NCBI GenBank assembly: GCA_013139905.1
Contig: WSZW01000019.1
Span: 1-23,303 of the forward strand
Direction of reading: 5' to 3'
Origin: an archaeon
GTDB lineage: Archaea; EX4484-52; B79-G9
DNA length: 23,303 bases
The notes beneath the pieces were generated by a model, which was not told where the DNA came from, searched no databases, and worked only from the letters and a program-made list of their open reading frames with translations. Of this stretch, positions 7,405 through 14,689 are shown one piece after another; the first letter of the stretch is position 1; each line of letters opens with the position of its first letter. Made by a program: the position numbers and the translations under genes.

Positions 7405-8592
7405 ATGGCAGTTTATTCTCATTCCCGTCTTGCATGCTTTGAGCAGTGCGCATTTAAGTTCAAGATAAAATACCTTGACGGTGTTAAAAAAGAAGGACAT
7501 ACTACGATTGAGGCTTTTATGGGTACTATTGTGCACGAAGTTCTAGAAAAATTATACAAAGATCTAAAATTTGATAAGCAAAATAGCTTGGAAGATTTGA
7601 TTAAAAAGTATAATCGCGAATGGAAAAAACGAATAACTAAAGATGTGAAAGTTGTTCGCGAAGAGTATAATTCTGAGAATTACCGCAAGATGGGCGAGAA
7701 ATTTATAACTGATTACTATAACAGCCATAAACCGTTTAATGATACTAAAACGCTTGGTATTGAGCAAAAAATCATGCTTGATTTGGATGGAACCGGAAAA
7801 TATAAAGTTCAAGGATTTATAGACCGACTTTCTCTTAAAGGGAAAGATACAATTGAAATACATGATTACAAGACTGCGGGAAGTCTTCCGGCACAGGAAT
7901 ATTTAGATAAAGACAGACAATTAGCGCTTTATTCTATTGCTGTTAAGAAAATGTATCCATTTGCCAAAAAAATAAAGCTTATATGGCACTATCTTGCTTT
8001 TGATGTTGATATGGTGTCAACCAGAACCGATGCGCAACTTGAAATGCTTAAAAAAGATATTATGGAGCTTATGGATACGATTCACAAAACGACAATATTT
8101 AATCCTAAGGATTCTGCGCTTTGTAGTTGGTGTGAGTATCCGGAAGAATGCCCGATGAAAAAACATGAGGTGCTCGTTAAAAAATTAGCACCATTACAAC
8201 TCCATGCAGATACGGGCGTTAATCTTGTTACAAAATATGTTGAATTAAAAAAAATAGCCGATAAAGCCGAAAAAGAATTAAATGTGGTTCGAGACCAGCT
8301 TTTTGATTATTCTAAAAAAATGAATATGGAAAATATTGTTGGTAAAAACAATATGATTGCGCGATTGCGAATTTATACAAATCTGAAAATGCCCACTAAA
8401 TACGCAACAAAAGAAATAAATGAAATTAAAAGTCTACTTGAGTTTGCAGGAATTTTAGATACATTTATGGTTTTAGATACATTCAATCTTGGACGCGCAA
8501 TAAACAACGGTCAGATTGACAAAAAATTGTCTGATGAAATTATGAAATTCGCTGAAAAAAGCTATATACGGAAGATATATTTGAGCAGATGA
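7405..8592 (+). CDS. RecB/Cas4-like PD-(D/E)XK nuclease with probable Fe-S cluster
   Basis: The N-terminus (YSHSRLACFEQCAFKF) is the classic opening of AddB/Cas4/RecB-type nucleases. The catalytic core follows: His44 in GTIVHEVLE, Asp140 in QGFIDRL, Asp154 and Lys156 in IHDYKTA, and Gln172/Tyr176 in DRQLALYS. Cys15 together with Cys240, Cys243 and Cys249 (CSWCEYPEEC) fits the four-cysteine iron-sulphur staple of this group. The final about 140 residues (VKKLAPLQ... onward) add a helical, coiled-coil-like domain I do not recognise. Such enzymes process DNA ends in repair; some are defence or CRISPR adaptation proteins, but no cas genes are near. It is convergent with fttA. Confidence 0.88.
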   Translation: MAVYSHSRLACFEQCAFKFKIKYLDGVKKEGHTTIEAFMGTIVHEVLEKLYKDLKFDKQNSLEDLIKKYNREWKKRITKDVKVVREEYNSENYRKMGEKFITDYYNSHKPFNDTKTLGIEQKIMLDLDGTGKYKVQGFIDRLSLKGKDTIEIHDYKTAGSLPAQEYLDKDRQLALYSIAVKKMYPFAKKIKLIWHYLAFDVDMVSTRTDAQLEMLKKDIMELMDTIHKTTIFNPKDSALCSWCEYPEECPMKKHEVLVKKLAPLQLHADTGVNLVTKYVELKKIADKAEKELNVVRDQLFDYSKKMNMENIVGKNNMIARLRIYTNLKMPTKYATKEINEIKSLLEFAGILDTFMVLDTFNLGRAINNGQIDKKLSDEIMKFAEKSYIRKIYLSR

Positions 8593-8600
8593 GGATATAA

Positions 8601-8614
8601 TTATTTTATTTTTT
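8601..8614 (+). terminator. T-rich terminator after the nuclease gene
   Basis: A run ttattttattttttg follows the nuclease stop within about 10 bases. T-tracts are the usual cis signal for archaeal termination. The convergent fttA gene ends at 8620, only a few bases further on. Confidence 0.4.
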
Positions 8615-8619
8615 GTGTT

Positions 8620-10524
8620 TCATTTCAATCGTATCGCATCTAAATTCTGTGGTACTGTTGTTTCTTTTCTATAAATCTTGTGTAATGTAGATGCGAGATT
8701 TACGGATTTTGATGCTTCACCGTGATTTAATATTATGTGGTCTGGTTTAGAGTATAAGTTTCCAATATAACTTATTAATTGGTTTCTATCAGAGTGACCT
8801 GAAAAACCTTCAACCGTTCGGGCTTCAGCAGCCATTTTTAGTGTCATGGTGTTGCCTTTTCCGTCTGCAAATGGTAGGTCTCTCCAACCTTTTTGTATAC
8901 GGGAACCAAGTGTTCCTTGTGCCTGATATCCGATAAATACTAACATGTTTTTAGGATTGTCTGAAAGATATTTTAGGTATTCCATGATAGGACCGCCTGT
9001 AATCATACCGGATGTTGTTATTATGATAGCCGGTTCTTTGGAATCAATTACACCTTTTCTTTCTTTTTGGCTTTTTACTTCATGGAATAAATTGGATGTA
9101 AATGGATTATTATTGTAGTGGAATATTTGTCTTTGTAATTGTCTTGATAAAAATTCGGGATATGTTGTGTGGATTGCTGTTGCATCCCAAATCATACCGT
9201 CAAGATAGACAGGAATATTAAAGTCAGGATTACGTCTTGCGTATTCTGCAAGTACGACCATTACTTCTTGCGCACGACCAACGGAAAATGCAGGAATAAT
9301 TATTTTTCCTTTTCTTTTAATGGTTTCAATTACAGCGGAAATTAAATTTGAATCTGCGTCTTTTTTTGCAGGAATAAAATCCTGAGGACCACCATAGGTT
9401 GATTCCATAAGGATTGTTTCTACTCGTGAAAACTTTGTGTATGCTGGTTCTAAAAGTTTTGTTGGTCCGAATTTTAAATCTCCGGTGTATAAAAAATTAT
9501 GAAGTCCATCACCAATATGAATGTGGGATAGAGCAGAACCTAGTATGTGTCCTGCGTTTTGAAATGTTAATCTCATATCGGGTGCTAAATCACAAACTTC
9601 GCCAAATTCCGGTGTTATTGAGTGTTTTATGGCGCTTTTTATTCCTTTTGATGTGTATGGTGCTTTTCCGGATTCTCTTTGTAATACGTCAATATAATCC
9701 AACGTTAATAATGCCATTAAATCTCTTGTTGGTTTTGTTGTGTAAAGTGGGCCAGTGTAACCGTATTCATATAAATATGGGATGAAACCTGAGTGATCTA
9801 AATGTGCGTGAGATAATACAACTGCATCTAATGCATCCATGTCAAATTCAGGAGCATCGATATATGGGGTTGAATTGCCATTGGATGAACCCACGGCAAC
9901 ACCGCAGTCTAAAAGAACTTTTGATTGTTTTGTTTGTAATAATATGCATGAACGTCCTACTTCCCTAAAACTTCCAAGAGCGGATATTCTTACCCATCCT
10001 TCTTTTGAGCCTTTTGAAAGTTGGATTTTCTGTCCGATTCTGTTTAAAAATTGTTTTCTGTATGCTGCTTCTTCGTGAACTATTTCTCTTGCTTTATTTA
10101 CAATATCTGATGAATATGTTGGAACACGCCTGATTTCCGGACCCCAGAATGTTTTTGATTTTATTTCGCGTAATGTTTCACCATTTTTTCCGATTACAAG
10201 TCCTGGTTTTTTTGCAAATATTAAAACACGACCAAATTCCGGCTCGAAAAGTATTTCGTCTACTTCTGCCTCTTTTGGTATTATTTTTTCGATTTTTTCT
10301 TTAGCTAATTTTGGATCTATTGAAATCATAGCGTCTGGTCGAATGGTTATTCGTTTTTTTATTTCAGAGACTAAGTCTTTTATGTCTTTAGAGCCATTTA
10401 AGAAAAAATCTTTGCTCTTTGTGTAGAATACAATATTTGATCCTTCATAAAGTACTTTAGATATTTCTGTGCTTTTGGGTAATTTGTTTTTTATGTCTTC
10501 TAGATTCATGTAATCTTCGTCCAT
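8620..10524 (-). CDS. fttA: KH/beta-CASP ribonuclease aCPSF1, transcription termination factor FttA
   Basis: Domain order from the ATG at 10524: two N-terminal KH-like domains (about 10-160) with a GKNG loop near 112-115; a metallo-beta-lactamase fold with SHAHLDH at about 238-244, AGHILGS near 325 and TGDLKFG near 347; and a beta-CASP insert starting around ESTYGG with GRAQEVM later. C-terminal metal motifs are GFSGHSDR and LNHGE. In archaea this enzyme is the general termination factor, cleaving nascent RNA at U-rich sites and releasing RNA polymerase. The frame is open further upstream to 10575, but only through hairpin sequence. A second possible ATG is at 10509 (MNLEDIKNKLPK) and fits the TATA-like ttatattta at about 10540-10548 slightly better. 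Confidence 0.96.
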   Translation of the reverse strand: MDEDYMNLEDIKNKLPKSTEISKVLYEGSNIVFYTKSKDFFLNGSKDIKDLVSEIKKRITIRPDAMISIDPKLAKEKIEKIIPKEAEVDEILFEPEFGRVLIFAKKPGLVIGKNGETLREIKSKTFWGPEIRRVPTYSSDIVNKAREIVHEEAAYRKQFLNRIGQKIQLSKGSKEGWVRISALGSFREVGRSCILLQTKQSKVLLDCGVAVGSSNGNSTPYIDAPEFDMDALDAVVLSHAHLDHSGFIPYLYEYGYTGPLYTTKPTRDLMALLTLDYIDVLQRESGKAPYTSKGIKSAIKHSITPEFGEVCDLAPDMRLTFQNAGHILGSALSHIHIGDGLHNFLYTGDLKFGPTKLLEPAYTKFSRVETILMESTYGGPQDFIPAKKDADSNLISAVIETIKRKGKIIIPAFSVGRAQEVMVVLAEYARRNPDFNIPVYLDGMIWDATAIHTTYPEFLSRQLQRQIFHYNNNPFTSNLFHEVKSQKERKGVIDSKEPAIIITTSGMITGGPIMEYLKYLSDNPKNMLVFIGYQAQGTLGSRIQKGWRDLPFADGKGNTMTLKMAAEARTVEGFSGHSDRNQLISYIGNLYSKPDHIILNHGEASKSVNLASTLHKIYRKETTVPQNLDAIRLK

Positions 10525-10554
10525 TTGAGTATAAATAAATATAAAAAGAATTTT

Positions 10555-10575
10555 TTGCGCAAAAAAATTGCGCAA
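10555..10575 (-). terminator. TTGCGCAA tandem palindrome/hairpin between psmB and fttA
   Basis: Two copies of the self-complementary octamer ttgcgcaa (10555-10562 and 10568-10575) are separated by five A. On the minus-strand RNA they form an 8-bp stem with a U5 loop, starting six bases after the proteasome stop codon and 31 bases before the fttA ATG at 10524. It may end or attenuate psmB transcription, protect the RNA end, or be a two-site operator for fttA. Structure is seen; function is inferred. Confidence 0.5.
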
Positions 10576-10580
10576 TAAAT

Positions 10581-11195
10581 TTAAGCGATAAGTTTTTTTA
10601 TTTCGTCTTCTTCAATCCAAGTAAGACCTTTTTCGGTTATGACTACTACATTCATAAGTAGTCCGCCGGAAAATACATCTCGCTCTCTTGCTGCTTTTAT
10701 TGAGCGCAGTAAAAGATTAACACCTTCTTTAGTTGTCATGTCTTTTTTGTATCCGTCTTCCAGTACACCAACAGCAATAACTGACCCGGAACCACTGAAT
10801 GCATAGTCTTCTTCTTCTGAAAGACCGCCTGCAGCGTCTAGAGAGTATAAATGACCTCCGGTTTTATCAAATCCACCAAGAACCAATTGTACCATTTCCG
10901 GAGTATATGATTTGTATGCACCGCGCAAAATATTTGCTAAAAGTGTTGCTGCTGCTTTTACACTACCGTTTTTTTCTTGTAATTCATATAGTTGCATTTC
11001 AGCTCGAAGTATTCGTATAAGTGCTTGTGCATCTCCAACAGAACCTGCAATTGTCATTGCCATTTTATCTGTTATCTCGTGTACTTTTTTTGCTTTTTTG
11101 GATGCGACTAAATGTCCCATTGTTGCTTTCTGGTCTGCAGCAAGAACAACGCCGTCTTTACACACCATAGCTACTGTAGTAGTTCCTGTTTTCAT
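10581..11195 (-). CDS. psmB: 20S proteasome beta subunit (catalytic)
   Basis: This is the N-terminal threonine protease subunit of the archaeal 20S core. After a very short propeptide (MKTG from the ATG at 11195) comes the active-site TTTVAM. Mature Thr1, Asp17 (AADQKATMG) and Lys33 (in SKKAKK) are all in the expected positions, and the conserved TIAGSVGDAQ follows. About 204 residues is a normal length. A GTG start at 11213 is possible, but a TATA-like tctataaaac (11221-11230) lies about 30 bp before the ATG and only 12 bp before the GTG, which favours 11195. The alpha subunit is not in the window. The gene precedes fttA on the same strand, 56 bp from its ATG. Confidence 0.97.
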   Translation of the reverse strand: MKTGTTTVAMVCKDGVVLAADQKATMGHLVASKKAKKVHEITDKMAMTIAGSVGDAQALIRILRAEMQLYELQEKNGSVKAAATLLANILRGAYKSYTPEMVQLVLGGFDKTGGHLYSLDAAGGLSEEEDYAFSGSGSVIAVGVLEDGYKKDMTTKEGVNLLLRSIKAARERDVFSGGLLMNVVVITEKGLTWIEEDEIKKLIA

Positions 11196-11220
11196 AGTCT
11201 CCGTAGATATCACCTTGATA

Positions 11221-11230
11221 GTTTTATAGA
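11221..11230 (-). promoter_or_regulatory. psmB: TATA box of psmB
   Basis: On the minus strand tctataaaac is centred about 30 bp before the ATG at 11195. This predicts an almost leaderless transcript and supports that start over the upstream GTG. Confidence 0.5.
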
Positions 11231-11382
11231 GTTTATTATTTCTGAAATCATTCCATATAATTGTTGTGGTTTAATAGAATTGTAACCCACCAGAATCAGA
11301 TTATTTATGTATCCGTGTAAATCTTTATATGTGTTTCGGAAAAAACGGGAGTTATTGAGGAATTAATATTTGTGCATAATAT

Positions 11383-11700
11383 TATATTAGTTGTCGAAAA
11401 ATCATCAGTGTTTTCTTGTGCTTCCGGTGATGCTGTTGATGCGCCTTGGGATACACTTTTTGAAACGGCCATACCCATAGTTGATTCCATTATCATTCCG
11501 CCACCTCAAAAACCGCCGGATTGGGTTTGTTCTTTCAAAAAGGTTTCAATTTCGCTAATCGAATTAAATTTTTTGATTACATGGTCTGCCGTATTATCCG
11601 TAGAGGTAAAGTCAGAAGGATAAATAATTAAAACGCCTAGCAACATCACGATAACTGCACTTAATAGCACTATGGAAGTTTTTGTAAATTCGGATATCAT
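11383..11700 (-). pseudogene. Truncated beta-propeller secreted protein gene with in-frame stop
   Basis: From the ATG at 11700 the frame encodes a membrane anchor (KTSIVLLSAVIVMLLGVLII), then HVIKKFNSISEIETFLKEQ and QSGGF. An in-frame TGA (11506-11508) follows, and then GGGMIMESTMGMAV continues in the same frame to DDFSTTNI. This order (anchor, short helix with FL, Gly-rich loop, Met-rich stretch, DDFSTTN) matches the N-terminus of archaeal secreted beta-propeller proteins (PF09826-like), in which the TTN motif normally continues as QVEGVDEADIVK. Here that sequence and the whole propeller are absent. A single GGA-to-TGA change in the Gly-rich loop explains the stop. A TATA-like cctatatatacc (about 11722-11733) survives upstream. 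Bases 11214-11382 hold no recognisable gene. Confidence 0.7.
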
Positions 11701-11822
11701 AATCAAATATTTTTTTACTTTGGTATATATAGGCTTTGATTTGTTCGGGTGTTTTGCCGAAAGCCCGATTAATTTATCAAAAAAACAAGCATTTTTATTG
11801 ATTAAAAGATATATATAAGGTT

Positions 11823-13109
11823 ATGATGCCTATAATAGTTGCAAAAGACTTAATGACGAAAAATGTTGAAACCATACATGCCGATGATACAATTATCACT
11901 GCAGCACATAAGCTTGCAGCAAACCGATTACATTATCTGGTTGTTCTTGAAAAAGACAAATCCTCAGTTGTTGGCATCTTCGGGTATAGACAACTTGCAG
12001 AGCTTCAAAGACGCAACAGCGAAACAACAAAAATAAACAAATACATATTAAAACTACCCAAAATCAATAAAGAAACACCATTTTTAGACATTGCCGATTA
12101 CATGTACCGGCTTAATTGCAAAGTTCTTCTGGTTGTTGAAAACAACAAGCTTGAAGGAATTGTTTCTCAAAGTGATATTATAAAAGCAGCACTTAATAGC
12201 GAAGAACTGCAAAAAAAGAATATACTGGACCTCATGAGTCCCGGTATTATAACAATAAACCACAATGAAACGCTGGGAAAAGCTTTCAAAATAATGATTG
12301 AAAAAGATATAAGCAGACTTCCCATTTTTGATAATGATGATATGATAGGCATTATAAATTCATACGACACAATAAATGCATTTTACTCAAAAAGCCAACA
12401 TGGTGTCACAAGAGAATACAGTCCACAAAAAATAGGCATCAAGCCGAAATCAACCGTAAAATCTACTATGTATACGCCCACAAATTTAGGCGATGAAAAA
12501 ACAGCAATTTCTGCATTTGCAAATGATGTTTTTTTAATCCGCAAACCAAAAGATTCATTATCTAAAAGTTTTGATGCGGCTGCAAAAATTAACACAGATT
12601 GCATTATTGTTAAAGAAAACGACAATTTTGTAGGGATAGTAACATATAGAGATCTGATTCCATACATAGCAGGATTCAAGATAAAAAAACAATTGTATGT
12701 TCGCATATCCGGACTTGACAACGAAAATATCGGCGATTTTGAAGCACAAGAACTCAATCGCATGATTGAAGAAACCATAAAAAAACTTTCAAAGATACTG
12801 ACAATTAATTCCTTTGATTTGCATGTAAAGACATATCATCAAAAAGGTAAAGGAAAACACAAAGAAGTGGGAACCGGACTTATAAAATACAGTATGCGTC
12901 TTAAAACACTTACAAATATCGGACTTTTTGTTGCAAGAGAATCCGACTGGGACATCATCGACAGCACAAGTAAAATACTTTCATGTATTGAACGTCTCAT
13001 AATAAATGAAAAAAAGCATTTGCGCGACATAACAAGAAATCGTTGGAGAGTCGCAAAATATGTTCTAAAAGAAAACACATATAACTTAACTGATGAAGGA
13101 GGTGAGTAA
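11823..13109 (+). CDS. Four-CBS-domain protein fused to an HPF/RaiA-like domain
   Basis: Four CBS motifs are visible at about residues 8-65, 75-125, 134-190 and 225-285. Several have the ligand-type ends GIVSQSDI, GIINSYDT and GIVTYRDL. Paired CBS modules bind adenine nucleotides such as AMP or ATP. Residues about 287-400 have the pattern of the ribosome hibernation factor/RaiA fold: LYVRISGL strand, a helix FEAQELNRMIEETIKKLSKI, then FDLHVKTYHQKGKGKHKEV, and a final helix SDWDIIDSTSKILSCIERL. The basic KGKGKHK loop suits RNA contact. I infer a nucleotide-gated ribosome-associated regulator. The CBS part is clear; the HPF part is pattern-based. A second ATG lies at 11826. The next gene follows after three bases. 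Confidence 0.82.
   Translation: MMPIIVAKDLMTKNVETIHADDTIITAAHKLAANRLHYLVVLEKDKSSVVGIFGYRQLAELQRRNSETTKINKYILKLPKINKETPFLDIADYMYRLNCKVLLVVENNKLEGIVSQSDIIKAALNSEELQKKNILDLMSPGIITINHNETLGKAFKIMIEKDISRLPIFDNDDMIGIINSYDTINAFYSKSQHGVTREYSPQKIGIKPKSTVKSTMYTPTNLGDEKTAISAFANDVFLIRKPKDSLSKSFDAAAKINTDCIIVKENDNFVGIVTYRDLIPYIAGFKIKKQLYVRISGLDNENIGDFEAQELNRMIEETIKKLSKILTINSFDLHVKTYHQKGKGKHKEVGTGLIKYSMRLKTLTNIGLFVARESDWDIIDSTSKILSCIERLIINEKKHLRDITRNRWRVAKYVLKENTYNLTDEGGE
13098..13105 (+). promoter_or_regulatory. Strong Shine-Dalgarno site of the first CBS-zinc-ribbon gene
   Basis: The site ggaggtga lies inside the last codons of the upstream CBS gene, seven bases before the ATG at 13113. It fully matches the archaeal 16S anti-SD core. 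With a three-base intergenic gap it shows that the two genes share a transcript and that the second is translated by SD-dependent initiation. Confidence 0.85.
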
Positions 13110-13112
13110 CTT

Positions 13113-13691
13113 ATGTTACCAAAAGAAACAAAAATATCTGAAATTATGTCAACACCAGTTTTTGTTATAGATTCTACAGAAACAATACAAAACGCAGCAA
13201 TCATGATGCGAAAGAAAAACATAGAAGGACTAATAGTAATTCATAAAAAAGAAGTCGAAGGACTAATCACAAATAGGGATATAGTAAATAAAGTTGTTGC
13301 CGAAAATATTAAACCTCAAACCATGACGGTAAATGATATAATGGCGCCAAAAATAATAACCGCCTATCCGGATGAAACAATTACAGATATTTCAAAAAAA
13401 ATGTATGCCAACACTGTAAGCAGAATTCCCATTATAGACAAAAACGAAAATCTTGTAGGGATTGTCACTAAAACAGACATAACTAAGGTGTGTCCTGCAA
13501 TGGTTGAAGTACTGTATGAAAAAGCAATCATTGAAGAAGCGCCTTTTGGTCACGAAAGAAAGCTGATGGATGGTCGCTGTGAGGAGTGTGGCAACGCATA
13601 TACAGATCTTGTGGATGTACAGGGACTTTGGCTTTGCAGAAGCTGTTCTGAAGATAAAACGGTTATTGGCTCTAAAAAATTAGGACTTTAA
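13113..13691 (+). CDS. CBS-pair protein with C-terminal zinc ribbon (paralogue 1)
   Basis: Residues about 5-125 form one CBS pair with ligand-type motifs GLITNRDI (50-57) and GIVTKTDI (116-123). A helical linker follows. At the end there is a four-cysteine knuckle pair, C156xxC159 and C175xxC178 (CEECG ... LCRSC), typical of a zinc ribbon. The family is common in archaea and is presumed to sense adenylates or other nucleotides; the target of the zinc ribbon is unknown (protein, RNA or DNA). It is the second gene of the operon with the CBS-HPF-like protein, which suggests joint control by energy state. The neighbouring gene at 13794 is a clear paralogue with identical cysteine positions. Confidence 0.9.
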   Translation: MLPKETKISEIMSTPVFVIDSTETIQNAAIMMRKKNIEGLIVIHKKEVEGLITNRDIVNKVVAENIKPQTMTVNDIMAPKIITAYPDETITDISKKMYANTVSRIPIIDKNENLVGIVTKTDITKVCPAMVEVLYEKAIIEEAPFGHERKLMDGRCEECGNAYTDLVDVQGLWLCRSCSEDKTVIGSKKLGL

Positions 13692-13704
13692 AGATGTATT
13701 TTAT

Positions 13705-13770
13705 GTCGTTTTTATTTAGTCAGTTTTTTATTTTTTTATATGTGCTAATACAAACAAAACGACTATTTAT
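13705..13770 (+). promoter_or_regulatory. Inverted repeat and TATA box before CBS paralogue 2
   Basis: The arms gtcgtttt (13705-13712) and aaaacgac (13756-13763) are perfect inverted repeats. The second arm abuts the TATA-like ctatttat (13763-13770), centred 27 bp before the ATG at 13794, so the downstream gene has its own leaderless promoter. The repeat may be an operator or a large hairpin around the terminator of the upstream operon. Confidence 0.45.
13724..13737 (+). terminator. T-rich terminator of the CBS operon
   Basis: The run ttttttattttttt lies about 33 bases after the stop of paralogue 1 and before the promoter of paralogue 2, inside the loop of the 13705-13763 inverted repeat. 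T-tracts of this kind are archaeal termination signals. Confidence 0.5.
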
Positions 13771-13793
13771 TCTTTTATGACTATAATATTTAT

Positions 13794-14372
13794 ATGATAC
13801 CTGAAAAAACAAAAATCTCGGAAATAATGTCTAACCCGGTTAGTATTATTGATAAAAATGAGACTATATTAGATGCTTCAGTTATCATGAAAATAAAGAG
13901 TATACGTGGACTTGTTGTAGTTGATAAGGATAAGATTTTGGGAATTATAACGGAACGAGATATAGTTTCAAAAGTGGTTGCGGTTAATCGTAATCCAAAA
14001 AAGACAAAAATTAAAAATGTTATGACTCATAAAATTGTAATTTCAAACATAAATGAAACAATTGACGAAGTTGCAAATAAAATGTATGCTAATAGGATTG
14101 GGCGAATATTAATTATGGATTTGAATGATGAAATTGTCGGTATTGTAACTAAAACAGACATTATCAAAATAACCCCGGCAATAATCGAGATATTTACACA
14201 AAAAGCTTTAATGGATGAATTTCCAAATATGGACGAACAAACTACTAATGAAACTATATGTGCTGATTGTGGCAACGAAACTTCGGATTTGGTAAAGGTT
14301 GATAATCGTTGGCTTTGTAAAAATTGTTCTGATGATCAAATTGTAATGGATATAAACAGCAGAGATTCATAA
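13794..14372 (+). CDS. CBS-pair protein with C-terminal zinc ribbon (paralogue 2)
   Basis: It has the same length (192 residues) and layout as the preceding gene: a CBS pair with GIITERDI (50-57) and GIVTKTDI (116-123), then a zinc ribbon with Cys at 156, 159, 175 and 178 (CADCG ... LCKNC). The N-termini match closely (KTKISEIMS versus ETKISEIMS), so the pair arose by tandem duplication and has since diverged to moderate identity. Unlike paralogue 1 it seems to be transcribed alone from a leaderless promoter, so the two copies may be used under different conditions. The ligand and the partner of the zinc ribbon cannot be told from sequence. Confidence 0.9.
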   Translation: MIPEKTKISEIMSNPVSIIDKNETILDASVIMKIKSIRGLVVVDKDKILGIITERDIVSKVVAVNRNPKKTKIKNVMTHKIVISNINETIDEVANKMYANRIGRILIMDLNDEIVGIVTKTDIIKITPAIIEIFTQKALMDEFPNMDEQTTNETICADCGNETSDLVKVDNRWLCKNCSDDQIVMDINSRDS

Positions 14373-14425
14373 ATTTATATTATTTCTAAAATTTATTTAA
14401 ATAACTTTAGCGCCAATATTGTTTT

Positions 14426-14689
14426 ATGATTGACGCACTAAGTTTAGGAATTATTGGCATGGTGCTAATATTATTTGCATTTATTTTGAATGAAAAAAAT
14501 GGATCGATTAATACGGAAACAATAGAATATAACGGGATTAATTCTCTTGGGTCTTTGCTTTTATTGTATTATGCGTATGAGACTAACAGCATACCGTTTA
14601 TAGTATTAAATGCGGTTTGGTTTTTGGTTGCAGGATTGAAAATTTTTAAGATATTAAATTTAAAGAATATCATACACAAACGCGCTTGA
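14426..14689 (+). CDS. Small three-helix membrane protein, CBU_0592-like
   Basis: The 87 residues contain three hydrophobic segments: LGIIGMVLILFAFIL, INSLGSLLLLYYAY and IPFIVLNAVWFLVAGL. The order of a G-rich first helix, an NxLGSLLLL centre and a VLNxVWxLVA third helix resembles the small CBU_0592 family found in many bacteria and archaea, whose function is unknown. A TATA-like atttatttaaata (about 14390-14402) suits a leaderless start. The last ten codons overlap, tail to tail, with the 3' end of the ADP-dependent kinase gene (14660-14689), a long convergent overlap for this window. Confidence 0.7.
   Translation: MIDALSLGIIGMVLILFAFILNEKNGSINTETIEYNGINSLGSLLLLYYAYETNSIPFIVLNAVWFLVAGLKIFKILNLKNIIHKRA

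Noticed and set aside
10525..10575. A 17-residue N-terminal extension of FttA starting at 10575.
   Set aside because: It is encoded by the hairpin and TATA-like sequence and starts at a TTG; family N-termini match starts at 10524 or 10509.
11211..11360. An open frame of about 50 codons on the minus strand ending in TGA that overlaps the psmB GTG (GTGA).
   Set aside because: It has no ATG except 13 codons before the end, no SD, and no family resemblance. The psmB TATA box lies inside it, so it is more likely upstream sequence than a coupled gene.
11372..11623. A plus-strand open frame of 83 codons across the pseudogene region.
   Set aside because: It is the antisense of the beta-propeller remnant, whose minus-strand reading has recognisable family motifs; the plus frame has none.
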